64,000 bases of DNA from CAMTVQ01 sp947085255 (GTDB lineage: Bacteria > Bacteroidota > Bacteroidia > Sphingobacteriales > Sphingobacteriaceae): NCBI GenBank assembly GCA_947085255.1, contig CAMTVQ010000009.1, forward strand, positions 186,001 through 250,000, read 5' to 3'. A program made the translations under genes and the position numbers. Below the pieces are notes generated by a model that saw only the letters and a list, made by a program, of their open reading frames with translations, searched no databases and was not told the origin of the DNA. How positions within the stretch are numbered: the first letter of the stretch is position 1; each line of letters starts with the position of its first letter. This document shows positions 25,246-33,677 of the stretch, in pieces.

Positions 25246-25458
25246 TTATTTTTGAGAGGTTAATTCTTTTTCGGTAGCTGCAAATTGCTGTTTCACTAAA
25301 CCAATAATTTTATCAGAAACAACATCAGAAATCTCCTCTAATGTCATGCCTTGTTGAATAGTTGTTGGTTTGGTATGTTGTTTTTTGAACACAGAAAGAA
25401 CATCTTTATTAGAAAAAGCAGTATTAGAAAATGTATTATCGAAAGACAGGTTGTTCAT
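25246..25458 (-). CDS. Hypothetical 70-residue protein of the Ntn cassette
   Basis: The protein is small and polar, with a predicted amphipathic helix in its C-terminal half (about residues 38-68: MTLEEISDVVSDKIIGLV and on). I recognise no family. It starts 2 nt after the stop of the proteasome-like gene on the same strand, so the two form an operon, and it is AT-rich like that gene. It could be a partner, an inhibitor or a substrate of the upstream protein; nothing in the sequence decides this. Confidence 0.65.
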   Translation of the reverse strand: MNNLSFDNTFSNTAFSNKDVLSVFKKQHTKPTTIQQGMTLEEISDVVSDKIIGLVKQQFAATEKELTSQK

Positions 25459-25460
25459 AT

Positions 25461-26750
25461 TTATTTTGTGAAATAATTTTCAAAAAAATGTTGATTCAAT
25501 TCTGGTCTAAAATAGTGTTTTCTTTTTATCCATATAAATCCATCGCCTTTAGAAATAACAGCAACATCAACTGGACCTCCAACACTTTCTTCAGCAAAGG
25601 TAATTCTTCTTTTAAGATATGTCAAGTATATTAAACTCTCAGCCATTTCTGCTAAATCTTCTTTTGATAAACTAGCTACTGCATTCATTAGAGGCTGAAT
25701 ATATTTTTTACGTCTAATCTGTCGATTTTGTTCGTTAAACTCTTGAACGAGAGCGCCAATATTAAGATTTTTTATCTTTTCTGTGAGTAATGGATTTTTT
25801 ACCCCAATATTATCAAGAATTGCTTCATTATATTTCTTAAAAAGGGATTCGAAATTTGTTGAATATATTTGATCTAAGTAAGGGTCTATGCCGCTTAATA
25901 TAGTATCAATAACGTCAGTTTGAGCGAAAGGACGAACAGCACTGTTGGTTTCATTAGATATGGATACTGCTTTATTATCATTAATAAAATATCTCAAATT
26001 GTCATCTACTGCCATTGAAATATTAAGCGCAATTAATTGTGGATATATTTCATCTTCACCAAATCCTGTAAAAATTAATCCAGTGAAGATAGAGTCTTTT
26101 TGAATGCGTAAAAATCCATAAACTAACTGATGAATTTTACTTTTAAGTACCTTAGATATTACTAACTCATTTTCTGTGAATCGGAGTTGAATAATTTTAT
26201 TAAGTGTTGAAAGAGAATATGACTCAAAATCATTGAAAGTATAATTTTCGAATTCAGGGCAAAACTTAGACTGATGATTGATGTCCTCTATTAAAAAATC
26301 AATTCTATTTTCCAATAGCTCAAGGAATTTTGCTTTATCTGCATTTGAGCTAGAGGAGACAATGTCTTTTTGATTTTGTAAAATCTTATTTATCGGGAGA
26401 TTAATAACTTCTAAAGCAAAATTTTGAAAATGAGCTAATTGAATATCAGGAGTACTATAGAATTTTTTTGAATGTAAAAAGACAATAAAGTCCTCTTGAT
26501 ATTCTTTTACAGTAGGGAAAGACTTTTCCTTTAATTGTTTTCTATAGACTTTTATAATTGTTTCCCATGGCGTACCCATGAAAGAAGCAGAATTATAAAT
26601 CATTATTCCAACAGGATGATGTTTAGATAAAGCAAAAACCTTATTGGCTTTATTAAAGATTTTTCGACCATTGCTTCCGCCAATAGTTACAGCACTATCG
26701 GCGGCTATTGCAACGGCTTGTTTATTTAATATTCCTACTACTGCGGTCAT
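25461..26750 (-). CDS. Predicted Ntn-hydrolase related to proteasome beta/HslV
   Basis: The 429-residue protein begins MTAVVGILNKQAVAIAADSA. If Met is removed, Thr becomes residue 1 and Asp falls at position 17, as in proteasome beta and HslV (Thr1, Asp17). A GRKIF segment matches the GKKLF/VKKV region that carries catalytic Lys33, with a 4-residue shorter loop. The following VGIMIYNSASFMGTPWETI resembles the next strand and helix of the fold. HslV has about 175 residues, so roughly 250 residues here are an extra helical region before a last strand pair (GGPVDVAVISKGDG). It is probably a self-activating N-terminal nucleophile hydrolase; substrate unknown. It is AT-richer than the genes around it. 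Confidence 0.6.
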   Translation of the reverse strand: MTAVVGILNKQAVAIAADSAVTIGGSNGRKIFNKANKVFALSKHHPVGIMIYNSASFMGTPWETIIKVYRKQLKEKSFPTVKEYQEDFIVFLHSKKFYSTPDIQLAHFQNFALEVINLPINKILQNQKDIVSSSSNADKAKFLELLENRIDFLIEDINHQSKFCPEFENYTFNDFESYSLSTLNKIIQLRFTENELVISKVLKSKIHQLVYGFLRIQKDSIFTGLIFTGFGEDEIYPQLIALNISMAVDDNLRYFINDNKAVSISNETNSAVRPFAQTDVIDTILSGIDPYLDQIYSTNFESLFKKYNEAILDNIGVKNPLLTEKIKNLNIGALVQEFNEQNRQIRRKKYIQPLMNAVASLSKEDLAEMAESLIYLTYLKRRITFAEESVGGPVDVAVISKGDGFIWIKRKHYFRPELNQHFFENYFTK

Positions 26751-26785
26751 ATATGGTAGATGTTTATGACGTTAAAAATAATCAA

Positions 26786-28183
26786 TTATATCTCGCCCAC
26801 CATTTCTTCTGGTTTTACCCAAGCGTCAAATTCTTCGGGGGTAAGGTAGCCCAGTTCTACAGCAGTAGCTTTTAGTGTTTTACCTTGCTTGTGTGCTGTT
26901 TGTGCAATTTCAGCAGCCTTGTAATAACCAATTTTGGTGTTTAGTGCCGTTACCAACATCAATGAATTGTTCAAGTGATTGGTAATGTTTTCTTGTATAG
27001 GTGCTAATCCTTGTGCACATTTTACATCAAAAGAAACACAAGCATCTCCAATTAAACGCGCCGAATGCAAGAAATTGTAAATCATCATCGGTTTAAAAAC
27101 GTTCAACTCAAAATGCCCAGTAGCACCACCAATATTGATGGCTACATCATTACCCAAAACTTGTGCAGCAACCATGGTTAATGCCTCGCACTGTGTAGGA
27201 TTTACTTTACCCGGCATGATGGAAGAGCCAGGTTCGTTATCCGGAATAAATAATTCGCCGATACCACTACGTGGGCCTGAGGCTAATAAACGGATGTCGT
27301 TACCAATTTTCATTAGTGAAACAGCAACAGTTTTTAGTGCACCGTGCGTTTCTACAATGGCATCATGCGCAGCTAAGGCTTCAAATTTATTGGCAGCAGT
27401 AATAAACGGAATGCCCGAAAGTTTAGCAATATGTTTAGCTACGTTTTCGGAGTAACCTTTTGGCGTATTAATGCCCGTGCCAACCGCAGTGCCACCCAAT
27501 GCCAGCTCTGATAAATGTTCTAAAGTATTATTAATTGCTTTTAACCCATGGTTTAGTTGAGAAACATAGCCCGATAGTTCTTGCCCTACCGTAAGTGGTG
27601 TAGCGTCCATTAAATGGGTGCGGCCAATTTTTACCACTTTCATGTACTCTTGAGACTTTTTATGCAACGTATCTCTTAATTGCGTAATACCCGGAATAGT
27701 TACCTCCAACAATATTTTATATGCCGCAATGTGCATAGCGGTTGGGAAAGTATCGTTGCTCGATTGCGACTTATTTACATCATCATTTGGGTGGATGAAT
27801 TTCTGCTCATCACTTAATAAACCACCATTGATTACATGTGCACGGTAAGCAATTACCTCGTTGGCGTTCATATTGCTTTGCGTACCCGAACCTGTTTGCC
27901 ATACTACTAATGGAAATTGATCATCTAATTTGCCTGCTGTAATTTCATCACATACTCGACCAATTAAATCACATTTTTCTTTGGGTAAAATGCCCGCCTC
28001 GAAATTAGTTAAAGCAGCAGCTTTTTTCAAAATGGCAAATGCACGGATTATTTCGCGTGGCATTTTGTTGATATCTTGAGCGATTTTAAAGTTTTCGATA
28101 GAACGTTGTGTTTGTGCGCCCCAGTATTTATCAGCAGGCACTTGCACCTTGCCCATGGTGTCTTTTTCGATACGGAATTCCAT
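26786..28183 (-). CDS. fumC: Class II fumarate hydratase
   Basis: The 465-residue protein has full length and the fumarase/aspartase signature GSSIMPGKVNP (near residue 317), plus TFPTAMHIA, GRTHLMDATPLT and GSGTQSNMNANEV active-site segments. It hydrates fumarate to L-malate in the TCA cycle and so works with the sdhCAB products. The last 23 codons are duplicated, with changes, about 1.6 kb downstream. The leader holds a composite period-7 array. Confidence 0.98.
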   Translation of the reverse strand: MEFRIEKDTMGKVQVPADKYWGAQTQRSIENFKIAQDINKMPREIIRAFAILKKAAALTNFEAGILPKEKCDLIGRVCDEITAGKLDDQFPLVVWQTGSGTQSNMNANEVIAYRAHVINGGLLSDEQKFIHPNDDVNKSQSSNDTFPTAMHIAAYKILLEVTIPGITQLRDTLHKKSQEYMKVVKIGRTHLMDATPLTVGQELSGYVSQLNHGLKAINNTLEHLSELALGGTAVGTGINTPKGYSENVAKHIAKLSGIPFITAANKFEALAAHDAIVETHGALKTVAVSLMKIGNDIRLLASGPRSGIGELFIPDNEPGSSIMPGKVNPTQCEALTMVAAQVLGNDVAINIGGATGHFELNVFKPMMIYNFLHSARLIGDACVSFDVKCAQGLAPIQENITNHLNNSLMLVTALNTKIGYYKAAEIAQTAHKQGKTLKATAVELGYLTPEEFDAWVKPEEMVGEI

Positions 28184-28198
28184 TCTTTTTATTTATAG

Positions 28199-28272
28199 TT
28201 GCTTGTTATCGGTTATTAGTTGCCAGTTGCCAATTACCAGGCTCTAGACTCGGGACTGAAGACTCTAGACTG
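28199..28272. repeat. Composite period-7 array between gldH and fumC
   Basis: On the plus strand six 7-mers of one type run TTGCTTG, TTATCGG, TTATTAG, TTGCCAG, TTGCCAA, TTACCAG (28199-28240). After a single G, four of another type run CTCTAGA, CTCGGGA, CTGAAGA, CTCTAGA plus CTG (28242-28272). The array stops one base before the gldH stop codon and sits in the fumC leader. Confidence 0.85.
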
Positions 28273-28273
28273 T

Positions 28274-28750
28274 TTACTCCTTCTCTGGCGCTTCGTATTT
28301 CTCTACGCGCATGCCTACATCTTCAATACCTATAAGTGGTTCGTCTCGCATATTTTGCTCCCATTTTATGGTGTAAATACCTTTGCGTTGAAAACGAATA
28401 TTTTCTTGTAGTAAAATCTGATTGGAGTAAATATCACCAATACCAGTACCTAACCAGCGTCCATCTGGCTCGGCTAAGGTAAACTCAAAGCGCTCGGTAC
28501 GTTCGGGTTTGCTGGGTTCTTCAATATGCATACGTACCCACAAATTATTGTAGAGGTAGTTGCCATTGTTGCGAATGTTGAAATAGAGCGTATAGCCAAC
28601 AGTTGTATCTTGAATATCAATCAAAAATGTAGGCTGATCTTTGTACGACCATTCGGCGTTTTTGATTGTTTTATAATCTTCAAAAACACGGTTTTTATCA
28701 CAAGCGGTTAGGGTAAGTAGCGCTACAATCAAAAAAATACACTGCCTCAT
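28274..28750 (-). CDS. gldH: Gliding motility lipoprotein GldH
   Basis: The 158-residue protein has a lipobox (TLTAC, Cys17) and the GldH body: VFEDYKTIKNAEWSYKD, YTLYFNIRNNGNYLYNNLW and DGRWLGTGIGDIYSNQI. GldH is a periplasm-facing lipoprotein needed for gliding and T9SS function in Flavobacterium. It directly follows ricT (adjacent codons), which in turn follows holB; the order holB-ricT-gldH is common in this phylum. Confidence 0.93.
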   Translation of the reverse strand: MRQCIFLIVALLTLTACDKNRVFEDYKTIKNAEWSYKDQPTFLIDIQDTTVGYTLYFNIRNNGNYLYNNLWVRMHIEEPSKPERTERFEFTLAEPDGRWLGTGIGDIYSNQILLQENIRFQRKGIYTIKWEQNMRDEPLIGIEDVGMRVEKYEAPEKE

Positions 28751-29971
28751 TTATGCTGGTTTATTGGTGTCGGTATTCGGTTTATTATCGGAACGGTTTT
28801 GTTGTTGATTGCGATTCTTGTTGCGATTATTATTGTTCCGACGTTTGTTGTTATTGCTCTTGCCCTTCTTGTTTTTATCATCCATACGCGTAAGACTATC
28901 TTGCCCTACTACGTTTAGATAATCCAATACTGGTTTTGGCGGAGCTGCTTTAGCGATAATGGCTTCTTCGGTAAGTAAATCGGCAGGTTTTTTGCCTTGT
29001 TTGTTCAATTCAATTACCTCACGCACACGTTTTACATCTACTGCTACCCAGTTTTCGTCGCCCTGAAAACTGAACCACATTAAACGTTTAAAAATATCTG
29101 TTTTTTGCCAGCGCGCCTGCCCTCTTTCTGTTTCTACTTTTTCTACGTCTTTAGGAAAATCCTTTAAGGCGTCAATATAGGTGTCTAACTCGTAGTTGAG
29201 GCAACATTTAAGTTTACCACATTGTCCAGCTAATTTGAGGGTATTTATTGCTAAGTTTTGGTAACGCGCAGCAGATGTGGATACCGTTTTAAAATCGGTT
29301 AGCCATGTAGAGCAGCACAATTCTCTTCCACAAGAACCAATACCTCCTAAACGGGAAGCCTCTTGACGCATACCAATTTGACGCATTTCTATACGCACCT
29401 TAAACTCGTCGGCATAGCGTTTTATCAGTTCTCTAAAATCTACACGTCCTTCGGCGGTATAATAAAAAGTAGCTTTGCTTTTATCTCCCTGAAAATCAAC
29501 ATCGCTTAGTTTCATGCTTAGTTTTAGTTCTAAAGCAATGGTTCGTGCGCGTTGTAGGGTTTTTGGTTCTGCAGTTTTTGCAGCAGTCCATTTTTCTACA
29601 TCTTTTTCTCCAGCTTTGCGTACTACTTTTTTAAAATCAGCATCGTCTTTTACCGCTTTTTTCTTCAGTTGCATGCGTACCAGTTCGCCAGTCATGGTTA
29701 CGTGACCAACGTCAAAGCCGCCTGCTTGTCCTTCTACCACAACCAATTCACCTGCTTCGAGGTAAATATTGGAGGTGTTACGAAAAAAATCTTTGCGGGC
29801 ACCCTTAAACTTTACTTCAATAAGGTTGAAAGGAGTAAAAGCAGTTGGTATAGCCATATCGGCCAACCAATCGTGTATATCTAGTTTGCCACAGCCCCCA
29901 GTTAGGCAAGAGCCATTGCTCTTACATCCGGCAGGTGCGCATCCGCCTGTTGAACATGAAGTACATCCCAT
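28751..29971 (-). CDS. ricT: RicT/PSP1 family regulatory iron-sulfur protein
   Basis: The 406-residue protein has a cysteine-rich N-terminus (GCTSCSTGG, a second Cys group in CKSNGSCLTGGC), the PSP1 domain with GSCGRELCCSTWL and LAGQCGKLKCCLNYE, and a basic Asn/Arg-rich tail. In Bacillus, RicT with RicA and RicF forms an iron-sulfur complex acting on RNA processing and development. The PSP1 cysteines may ligate a cluster. The tail (KKGKSNNNKRRNNNNRNK and on) looks RNA-binding. It sits between holB and gldH, and no RicA or RicF is in view. Confidence 0.9.
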   Translation of the reverse strand: MGCTSCSTGGCAPAGCKSNGSCLTGGCGKLDIHDWLADMAIPTAFTPFNLIEVKFKGARKDFFRNTSNIYLEAGELVVVEGQAGGFDVGHVTMTGELVRMQLKKKAVKDDADFKKVVRKAGEKDVEKWTAAKTAEPKTLQRARTIALELKLSMKLSDVDFQGDKSKATFYYTAEGRVDFRELIKRYADEFKVRIEMRQIGMRQEASRLGGIGSCGRELCCSTWLTDFKTVSTSAARYQNLAINTLKLAGQCGKLKCCLNYELDTYIDALKDFPKDVEKVETERGQARWQKTDIFKRLMWFSFQGDENWVAVDVKRVREVIELNKQGKKPADLLTEEAIIAKAAPPKPVLDYLNVVGQDSLTRMDDKNKKGKSNNNKRRNNNNRNKNRNQQQNRSDNKPNTDTNKPA

Positions 29972-30019
29972 ATAATCGTTCTCTATAATTGAACCAAAAG
30001 CAACGTAAGTAGCTGTTGC

Positions 30020-31162
30020 TTAATTGGCGTATGAAAGCAACGAATTTACATTTTTCAATTGTATTAAGCGAAGGAATGTTAAAGAAAGGTCGAGGAAGAG
30101 GATTTTTGGATTGGCATTGCGTTCGATATGATAATACGCTTTTTCTAACTCTGCAACCATAGGGGTAGCATTACCTGGATGTACCAGTGTGGCAAACTTG
30201 GAGATAAACTCTTGTTCTTCATCATTAATACGTAATAAGGCTTTTGCTCCTTGGTGGTATACCACCGTTTCACGAAAGATGCCCATAGCGTAGCCAAAGA
30301 ATTCTTTTTGATTTTCGCGGCCCAACTTGGCAAACACGTCTACCATTTCTATAATTTTTAGTCCGTTATTTGCCCAACAGCAACGCATCCAGTCTTTAAA
30401 AAACTCGTTATAGCTTTGCTCTTTATGGGCTATTAATTGTTGGGCTTTGGTAATATTCCCTTGCGCCAAAAACATAATTTCTTGAGCATCAGTTTGCGCT
30501 ATTGCTTTTTGATTAGTTAGGTAATCGAGCACATCAGCATCATTTACCTTAGGCACTTTTATCAATTGCGTACGCGAGCGTATGGTGTTGAGCAATTGCT
30601 CTTGTTTTTGTGCTACGAGTAAGAATAAAGTATTTGCAGGTGGTTCTTCTATTATTTTTAGCAAGCTGTTGCCTTCTTTATCTAAATATTCGGGAAGCCA
30701 CATAATCATTACCTTATAGGTAGCCTCAAATGCTTTGAGCGATAGCTTTTTAATTACCTCGTGGCAAGTATGTATGTTAATATTGGCTTGCTTGTTCTCT
30801 ACCTCTAATACTTCACGCCATTCTTCTATTTCTAGATAGGGGTTTTGGATAAGTGCGCTGCGCCACTCGGGGTAATAATTAAACGAGGTATCAGTTTTGT
30901 CTTTTGGAAAAAAGGGAAAAATAAAATGTAAGTCAGGATGTATGTATTTTTCATACTTGCGGCAAGAGGAGCAAGTACCACAACTATCTTGTTCTTGCTT
31001 GTATTCGCAATTAAGATATTGTGCATAGGCAATAGCCAGTGGTAATGCACCCGAGCCTTCGGGACCTAAAAGCAGTTGCGCATGTGCCACTCTTCCGGTA
31101 TTAGCGGCATGCAGTAGCTGCGCTTTTAAACTATTTTGTCCTACAATATCTTTAAATAGCAT
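30020..31162 (-). CDS. holB: DNA polymerase III delta' subunit
   Basis: The 380-residue AAA+-like clamp-loader subunit has the degenerate P-loop LLGPEGSGALPLA, a four-cysteine zinc finger (CEYKQEQDSCGTCSSC), the SRTQLIKV helix region and a C-terminal helical collar. It lacks a good Walker A Lys-Ser pair, as expected for delta'. Its start codon lies 35 nt from the divergent ruvX start. It heads the holB-ricT-gldH cluster. Confidence 0.93.
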   Translation of the reverse strand: MLFKDIVGQNSLKAQLLHAANTGRVAHAQLLLGPEGSGALPLAIAYAQYLNCEYKQEQDSCGTCSSCRKYEKYIHPDLHFIFPFFPKDKTDTSFNYYPEWRSALIQNPYLEIEEWREVLEVENKQANINIHTCHEVIKKLSLKAFEATYKVMIMWLPEYLDKEGNSLLKIIEEPPANTLFLLVAQKQEQLLNTIRSRTQLIKVPKVNDADVLDYLTNQKAIAQTDAQEIMFLAQGNITKAQQLIAHKEQSYNEFFKDWMRCCWANNGLKIIEMVDVFAKLGRENQKEFFGYAMGIFRETVVYHQGAKALLRINDEEQEFISKFATLVHPGNATPMVAELEKAYYHIERNANPKILFLDLSLTFLRLIQLKNVNSLLSYAN

Positions 31163-31166
31163 CGTT

Positions 31167-31174
31167 CAAAAATA
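31167..31174 (-). promoter_or_regulatory. -7 box (TATTTTTG) four bases before the holB start
   Basis: On the minus strand TATTTTTG is followed by AACG and then the holB ATG. The spacing implies a very short or absent leader. Confidence 0.5.
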
Positions 31175-31185
31175 CTAAATACGTC

Positions 31186-31193
31186 TATCTTTG
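31186..31193 (+). promoter_or_regulatory. -7 box (TATCTTTG) four bases before the ruvX start
   Basis: TATCTTTG is followed by TGGC and ATG at 31198. It shares a 35-nt divergent gap with the holB box. Confidence 0.5.
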
Positions 31194-31197
31194 TGGC

Positions 31198-31608
31198 ATG
31201 GCTCGGTATATGGCTTTCGATTATGGTACAAAACGTATTGGTATAGCAGTTACCGATCCGTTGCATATTATTGCTACAGGCTTGGATACCATACATCCCA
31301 AGGATATTGTAGCGTTTTTGAAGCAGTATTTATTGAAGGAAGAAGTTTCGGTATTTGTAGTAGGAGAGCCAAAACAAATGGATAATACACCATCGGAAAC
31401 TACACCGCATGTAGAGCAGTTTATCCAGGTGTTAAAAAAGAACTTTCCACTTATACCTATAGCAAGAGTAGATGAGCGTTTTACTTCTAAAATGGCACTG
31501 CATACAATTTCGCAAAGTGGATTGAAAAAGACTGATAGGCAAAATAAGGAGAGAGTAGATACGATTAGCGCCACTCTGATTTTGCAGAGTTATATGGATA
31601 TTAATTAA
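31198..31608 (+). CDS. ruvX: Holliday junction resolvase-like RuvX/YqgF
   Basis: The 136-residue RNase H-fold protein has the YqgF signature start MAFDYGTKRIGIAVTDP, a VVGEPKQMDN segment and RVDERFTSKMA. The acidic residues Asp (strand 1), Glu (VGEP) and a C-terminal Asp (ERVDTISA) would form the metal site. It acts in pre-16S rRNA maturation or DNA junction resolution. A second in-frame ATG lies four codons in. It is followed by def at 8 nt. Confidence 0.95.
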   Translation: MARYMAFDYGTKRIGIAVTDPLHIIATGLDTIHPKDIVAFLKQYLLKEEVSVFVVGEPKQMDNTPSETTPHVEQFIQVLKKNFPLIPIARVDERFTSKMALHTISQSGLKKTDRQNKERVDTISATLILQSYMDIN

Positions 31609-31616
31609 TAGAGTAA

Positions 31617-32180
31617 ATGAAATTACCAATTGTAGCCTACGGCGATCCTGTGTTACGTAAAAGGGGAATTGATATTGATAAGAGTTACCCAAATCTTACC
31701 CAGCTTATCGCAGATATGTTCGAAACCATGTATGCCGCACATGGCGTAGGCTTGGCGGCTCCGCAGGTGGGTTTTGGCATTCGCTTATTTGTGATAGATG
31801 CCAAAGAGTTTAATGAAGCAAAATTACCCAACTTTAAAAAGGTGTTTATTAATGCACACATAGTGGAAGAAAGTGGCGATAAATGGGCATTTAATGAAGG
31901 TTGCCTGAGCATACCCGATGTACGCGAAGATGTAGACCGTAAACCGAAAATACGCGTTCAGTATTTGGATGAAAATTTTGTGGCGTATGATGAAATCTAT
32001 GATGGTACTGCTGCACGCATTATACAACACGAGTACGACCACATAGAAGGAAAACTATTTGTAGACTACTTAAACCCCGTACGAAAGCGCATGTTGCAAA
32101 CACGGCTAATGGCCATTAGCAGAGGTCAAGTAAATGTGGAGTACAAAATGAAATTCCCAAATAGTAAGAAAAAAAGATAG
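31617..32180 (+). CDS. def: Peptide deformylase
   Basis: The 187-residue protein has the three deformylase motifs: GVGLAAPQVG (motif 1), EGCLSIP with the metal-binding Cys (motif 2) and QHEYDHIEGKLF with two metal His and catalytic Glu (motif 3). It removes the formyl group from nascent N-terminal methionine. It is co-directional with ruvX (8-nt gap) and hutH (13-nt gap). This order of unrelated housekeeping genes reads as a short operon. Confidence 0.97.
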   Translation: MKLPIVAYGDPVLRKRGIDIDKSYPNLTQLIADMFETMYAAHGVGLAAPQVGFGIRLFVIDAKEFNEAKLPNFKKVFINAHIVEESGDKWAFNEGCLSIPDVREDVDRKPKIRVQYLDENFVAYDEIYDGTAARIIQHEYDHIEGKLFVDYLNPVRKRMLQTRLMAISRGQVNVEYKMKFPNSKKKR

Positions 32181-32193
32181 GTCTCCCTTAGGC

Positions 32194-33675
32194 ATGAAGA
32201 TACATTACATCAATTCCCAGTTACTCGATTTTACAACCTTAGCAACTATCCTAAAAGAGGACTACCGCTTAGCATTATCTAAAGAAGCCGAAGAGAAAAT
32301 TACCCGCTGCCGCAAGTATTTAGATGCGAAAATGGAGGATAAAGACGCGGTATATTATGGTATAAATACTGGTTTTGGGTCGTTGTGTGATGTAAAAATA
32401 TCGAAGGAAGAAACAGGGATATTGCAAACCAATTTAGTCATGTCGCATGCCTGTGGTATTGGTGATGAAGTACCTGCAGAAATAGTGCGCTTGATGTTGC
32501 TGTTGAAAATTCAGTCGCTTTCGTATGGCCATTCGGGGGTGCAATTGAGTACCGTACAGCGCCTAATCGACTTTTATAACGAAGGTGTTTTGCCCGTTGT
32601 GTACACGCAAGGTTCCTTAGGCGCATCCGGGGATTTAGCCCCATTAGCACACTTAAGTTTGCCCTTACTTGGATTAGGTGAAGTAAGCATCTCTGGCAAA
32701 AAGCAAGGGAGTGCCGCCGTATTGAAACAGTTTGGCTGGAAACCTTTAACGCTACAATCAAAAGAAGGATTGGCGCTGCTAAATGGCACTCAGTTTATGA
32801 GCGCATATGGGGTGCATTGTTTGTTGCAGGCGCAGCACCTTTCGGAAATGGCAGATACCATTGCAGCGGTATCTGTAGATGGTTTTGATGCCAAGCTCGA
32901 ACCATTTAATGCATTGATTCATGCAGCCCGTCCGCACAAGGGGCAAGTTGCAACAGCTGCTACTATGCTCAATTTGCTTAAAGGCAGTGCCATTGCCAAT
33001 CAGGTAAAAGTGCAGGTGCAAGATCCTTATTCATTCCGTTGCATTCCGCAGGTGCACGGTGCTTCAAAAGATACCATTGATTACTGCTCATCTGTTTTTT
33101 TAACGGAGATAAACGCTGTTACCGATAACCCGAATATTTTTCCGGAAGAAGATTTAATAGTGTCGGGTGGTAATTTTCATGGTCAGCCATTGGCATTAGC
33201 ACTCGATTTTTTGGTGATTGCTTTGTCCGAATTAGGCAGCATTTCGGAGCGTCGCAGTTACCAGTTAATTTCCGGTCAGCGTGGCTTACCACCCTTTTTG
33301 GTAGCAAAACCAGGCTTAAACTCTGGCTTAATGATTCCGCAATATACCGCAGCATCTATAGCCAGCGAAAACAAACAACTAAGTACACCTGCATCGGTAG
33401 ATAGTATTGTGTCGAGCAATGGGCAAGAAGACCATGTAAGTATGGGTGCAAATGCGGCTACTAAATGTTTGCGAGTGGTAAATAATGTTACCCGTATTTT
33501 GGCAATAGAGTTGTTGAATGCTGCTCAGGCGCTGGAATTCAGACGTCCATTAAAAAGCTCGGATGAGTTGGAGAAATTTGTAGCCAATTACCGAAAACGT
33601 GTGTCTGCTATTGATGTGGATAGAGTATTGCACGATGCAATAAAAGAGAGTGTTGCATTTATAGCTAAGCAGTAA
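32194..33675 (+). CDS. hutH: Histidine ammonia-lyase
   Basis: The 493-residue protein has the Ala-Ser-Gly MIO-forming triad in GSLGASGDLAPLAHL (Ser near 145), a catalytic Tyr in NTGFGSLCDV, and HGQPLALALDF. It deaminates L-histidine to urocanate. No other hut genes are visible, so catabolism would need unlinked hutU/I/G, or the enzyme could use another aromatic amino acid; the active-site residue pattern leaves histidine most likely. Its stop is 2 nt from the stop of the convergent helicase. Confidence 0.93.
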   Translation: MKIHYINSQLLDFTTLATILKEDYRLALSKEAEEKITRCRKYLDAKMEDKDAVYYGINTGFGSLCDVKISKEETGILQTNLVMSHACGIGDEVPAEIVRLMLLLKIQSLSYGHSGVQLSTVQRLIDFYNEGVLPVVYTQGSLGASGDLAPLAHLSLPLLGLGEVSISGKKQGSAAVLKQFGWKPLTLQSKEGLALLNGTQFMSAYGVHCLLQAQHLSEMADTIAAVSVDGFDAKLEPFNALIHAARPHKGQVATAATMLNLLKGSAIANQVKVQVQDPYSFRCIPQVHGASKDTIDYCSSVFLTEINAVTDNPNIFPEEDLIVSGGNFHGQPLALALDFLVIALSELGSISERRSYQLISGQRGLPPFLVAKPGLNSGLMIPQYTAASIASENKQLSTPASVDSIVSSNGQEDHVSMGANAATKCLRVVNNVTRILAIELLNAAQALEFRRPLKSSDELEKFVANYRKRVSAIDVDRVLHDAIKESVAFIAKQ

Positions 33676-33677
33676 TA

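Noticed and set aside
33676..33677. A terminator between hutH and the convergent SNF2 gene
   Set aside because: The stop codons are 2 nt apart and I see no hairpin with a T-run near them.
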